Origin: DATAXV01 sp036272915
GTDB taxonomy: Bacteria > Chloroflexota > Dormibacteria > Dormibacterales > Dormibacteraceae
Direction: 5' to 3'
Length of the DNA: 33,196 bases
NCBI GenBank assembly: GCA_036272915.1
Contig: DATAXV010000011.1
Coordinates: forward strand, 1-33,196
In this document: positions 33,085 to 33,196 of the stretch, one piece after another
How positions within the stretch are numbered: the stretch's first letter is position 1
How the letters are laid out: each line of letters begins with the position of its first letter
The notes under the pieces: generated by a model
The model's input: the letters and a program-made list of their open reading frames with translations, nothing else
What the model was told of the DNA's origin: nothing
Database searches by the model: none
Program-made: the position numbers and the translations under genes

Positions 33085-33196
33085 TCAGACGGCGAGCACA
33101 TCCCCGGTGTACGTCCATCGGTAGGGGTGTGCCTCAATGCCGTTGTAGCGGGCGATGTAGGCGGTGACGTGGGCCGCCATGGCGTCCGGGGTTGGT
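33085..33196 (-). mobile_element. IS630-family transposase, C-terminal end (partial)
   Basis: The minus-strand frame running from the window edge to TGA 33087-33085 encodes 36 residues ending AHPYRWTYTGDVLAV. This matches the conserved C-terminus of IS630-type DDE transposases (...YN...AHPFRWTYTGxPL). The rest lies beyond the window. The element's terminal repeat should be just left of 33085; TA dinucleotides in GCTAGCTAG near 33049-33057 are a possible target site. Confidence 0.75.

Overview
This is a GC-rich (about two thirds G+C by eye) bacterial chromosome segment with tightly packed genes, many GTG and TTG starts and frequent 1-4 nt start/stop overlaps. It carries FtsEX next to a secreted CHAP hydrolase, two enzymes of F420 type, an N-acylamino-acid-racemase-type MenC and a lipoprotein sedolisin. 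Together these suggest a monoderm-type soil lineage such as Actinobacteriota or the Dormibacterota/Chloroflexota group. That assignment is inference, because no rRNA or other phylogenetic marker is present.

Layout. (1) 1-6217, plus strand: an envelope operon with a Gln/Gly/Tyr-rich single-pass protein (cut by the window edge), a sedolisin (S53) lipoprotein, a polytopic PrsW-like protein with two zinc ribbons and no catalytic residues, a second zinc-ribbon/Gln-rich single-pass protein, and an orphan sensor histidine kinase. (2) 6263-7549: a PHP-type metal hydrolase. (3) 7641-12069: an acidic Ala/Glu-rich membrane-anchored protein, then a MoxR ATPase, DUF58 protein and VWA protein. (4) 12093-13091: F420-dependent glucose-6-phosphate dehydrogenase, followed by a SnoaL-like remnant and a MuiA-like DUF4139 protein. 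(5) 15155-19413, minus strand: a myo-inositol catabolic operon reading iolE-like > iolC > iolD > iolB. (6) 19526-20837: two poorly characterised genes, the second with an HExxH motif. (7) 21064-23644: ftsE-ftsX-CHAP hydrolase, coupled by TTGA overlaps. (8) 23632-27200: menC (minus), a zinc alcohol dehydrogenase and an M24 peptidase. (9) 27260-28420, minus: a TetR regulator upstream of a deazaflavin (F420)-type nitroreductase, with a shared candidate operator.

The right end (28.5-33.2 kb) differs. It is more AT-rich, less densely coded, and holds a DUF6036/AbiEii-like nucleotidyltransferase with a winged-helix partner, an orphan SAM methyltransferase, a NucS-like PD-(D/E)XK nuclease with an added N-terminal domain, and the 3' end of an IS630-type transposase. 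It reads as an accessory, possibly defence-type island.

The best candidates for something undescribed are the prion-like/sedolisin/pseudo-PrsW envelope operon, the nucleotidyltransferase-wHTH pair (probably leaderless), and the HExxH protein with its unknown partner.
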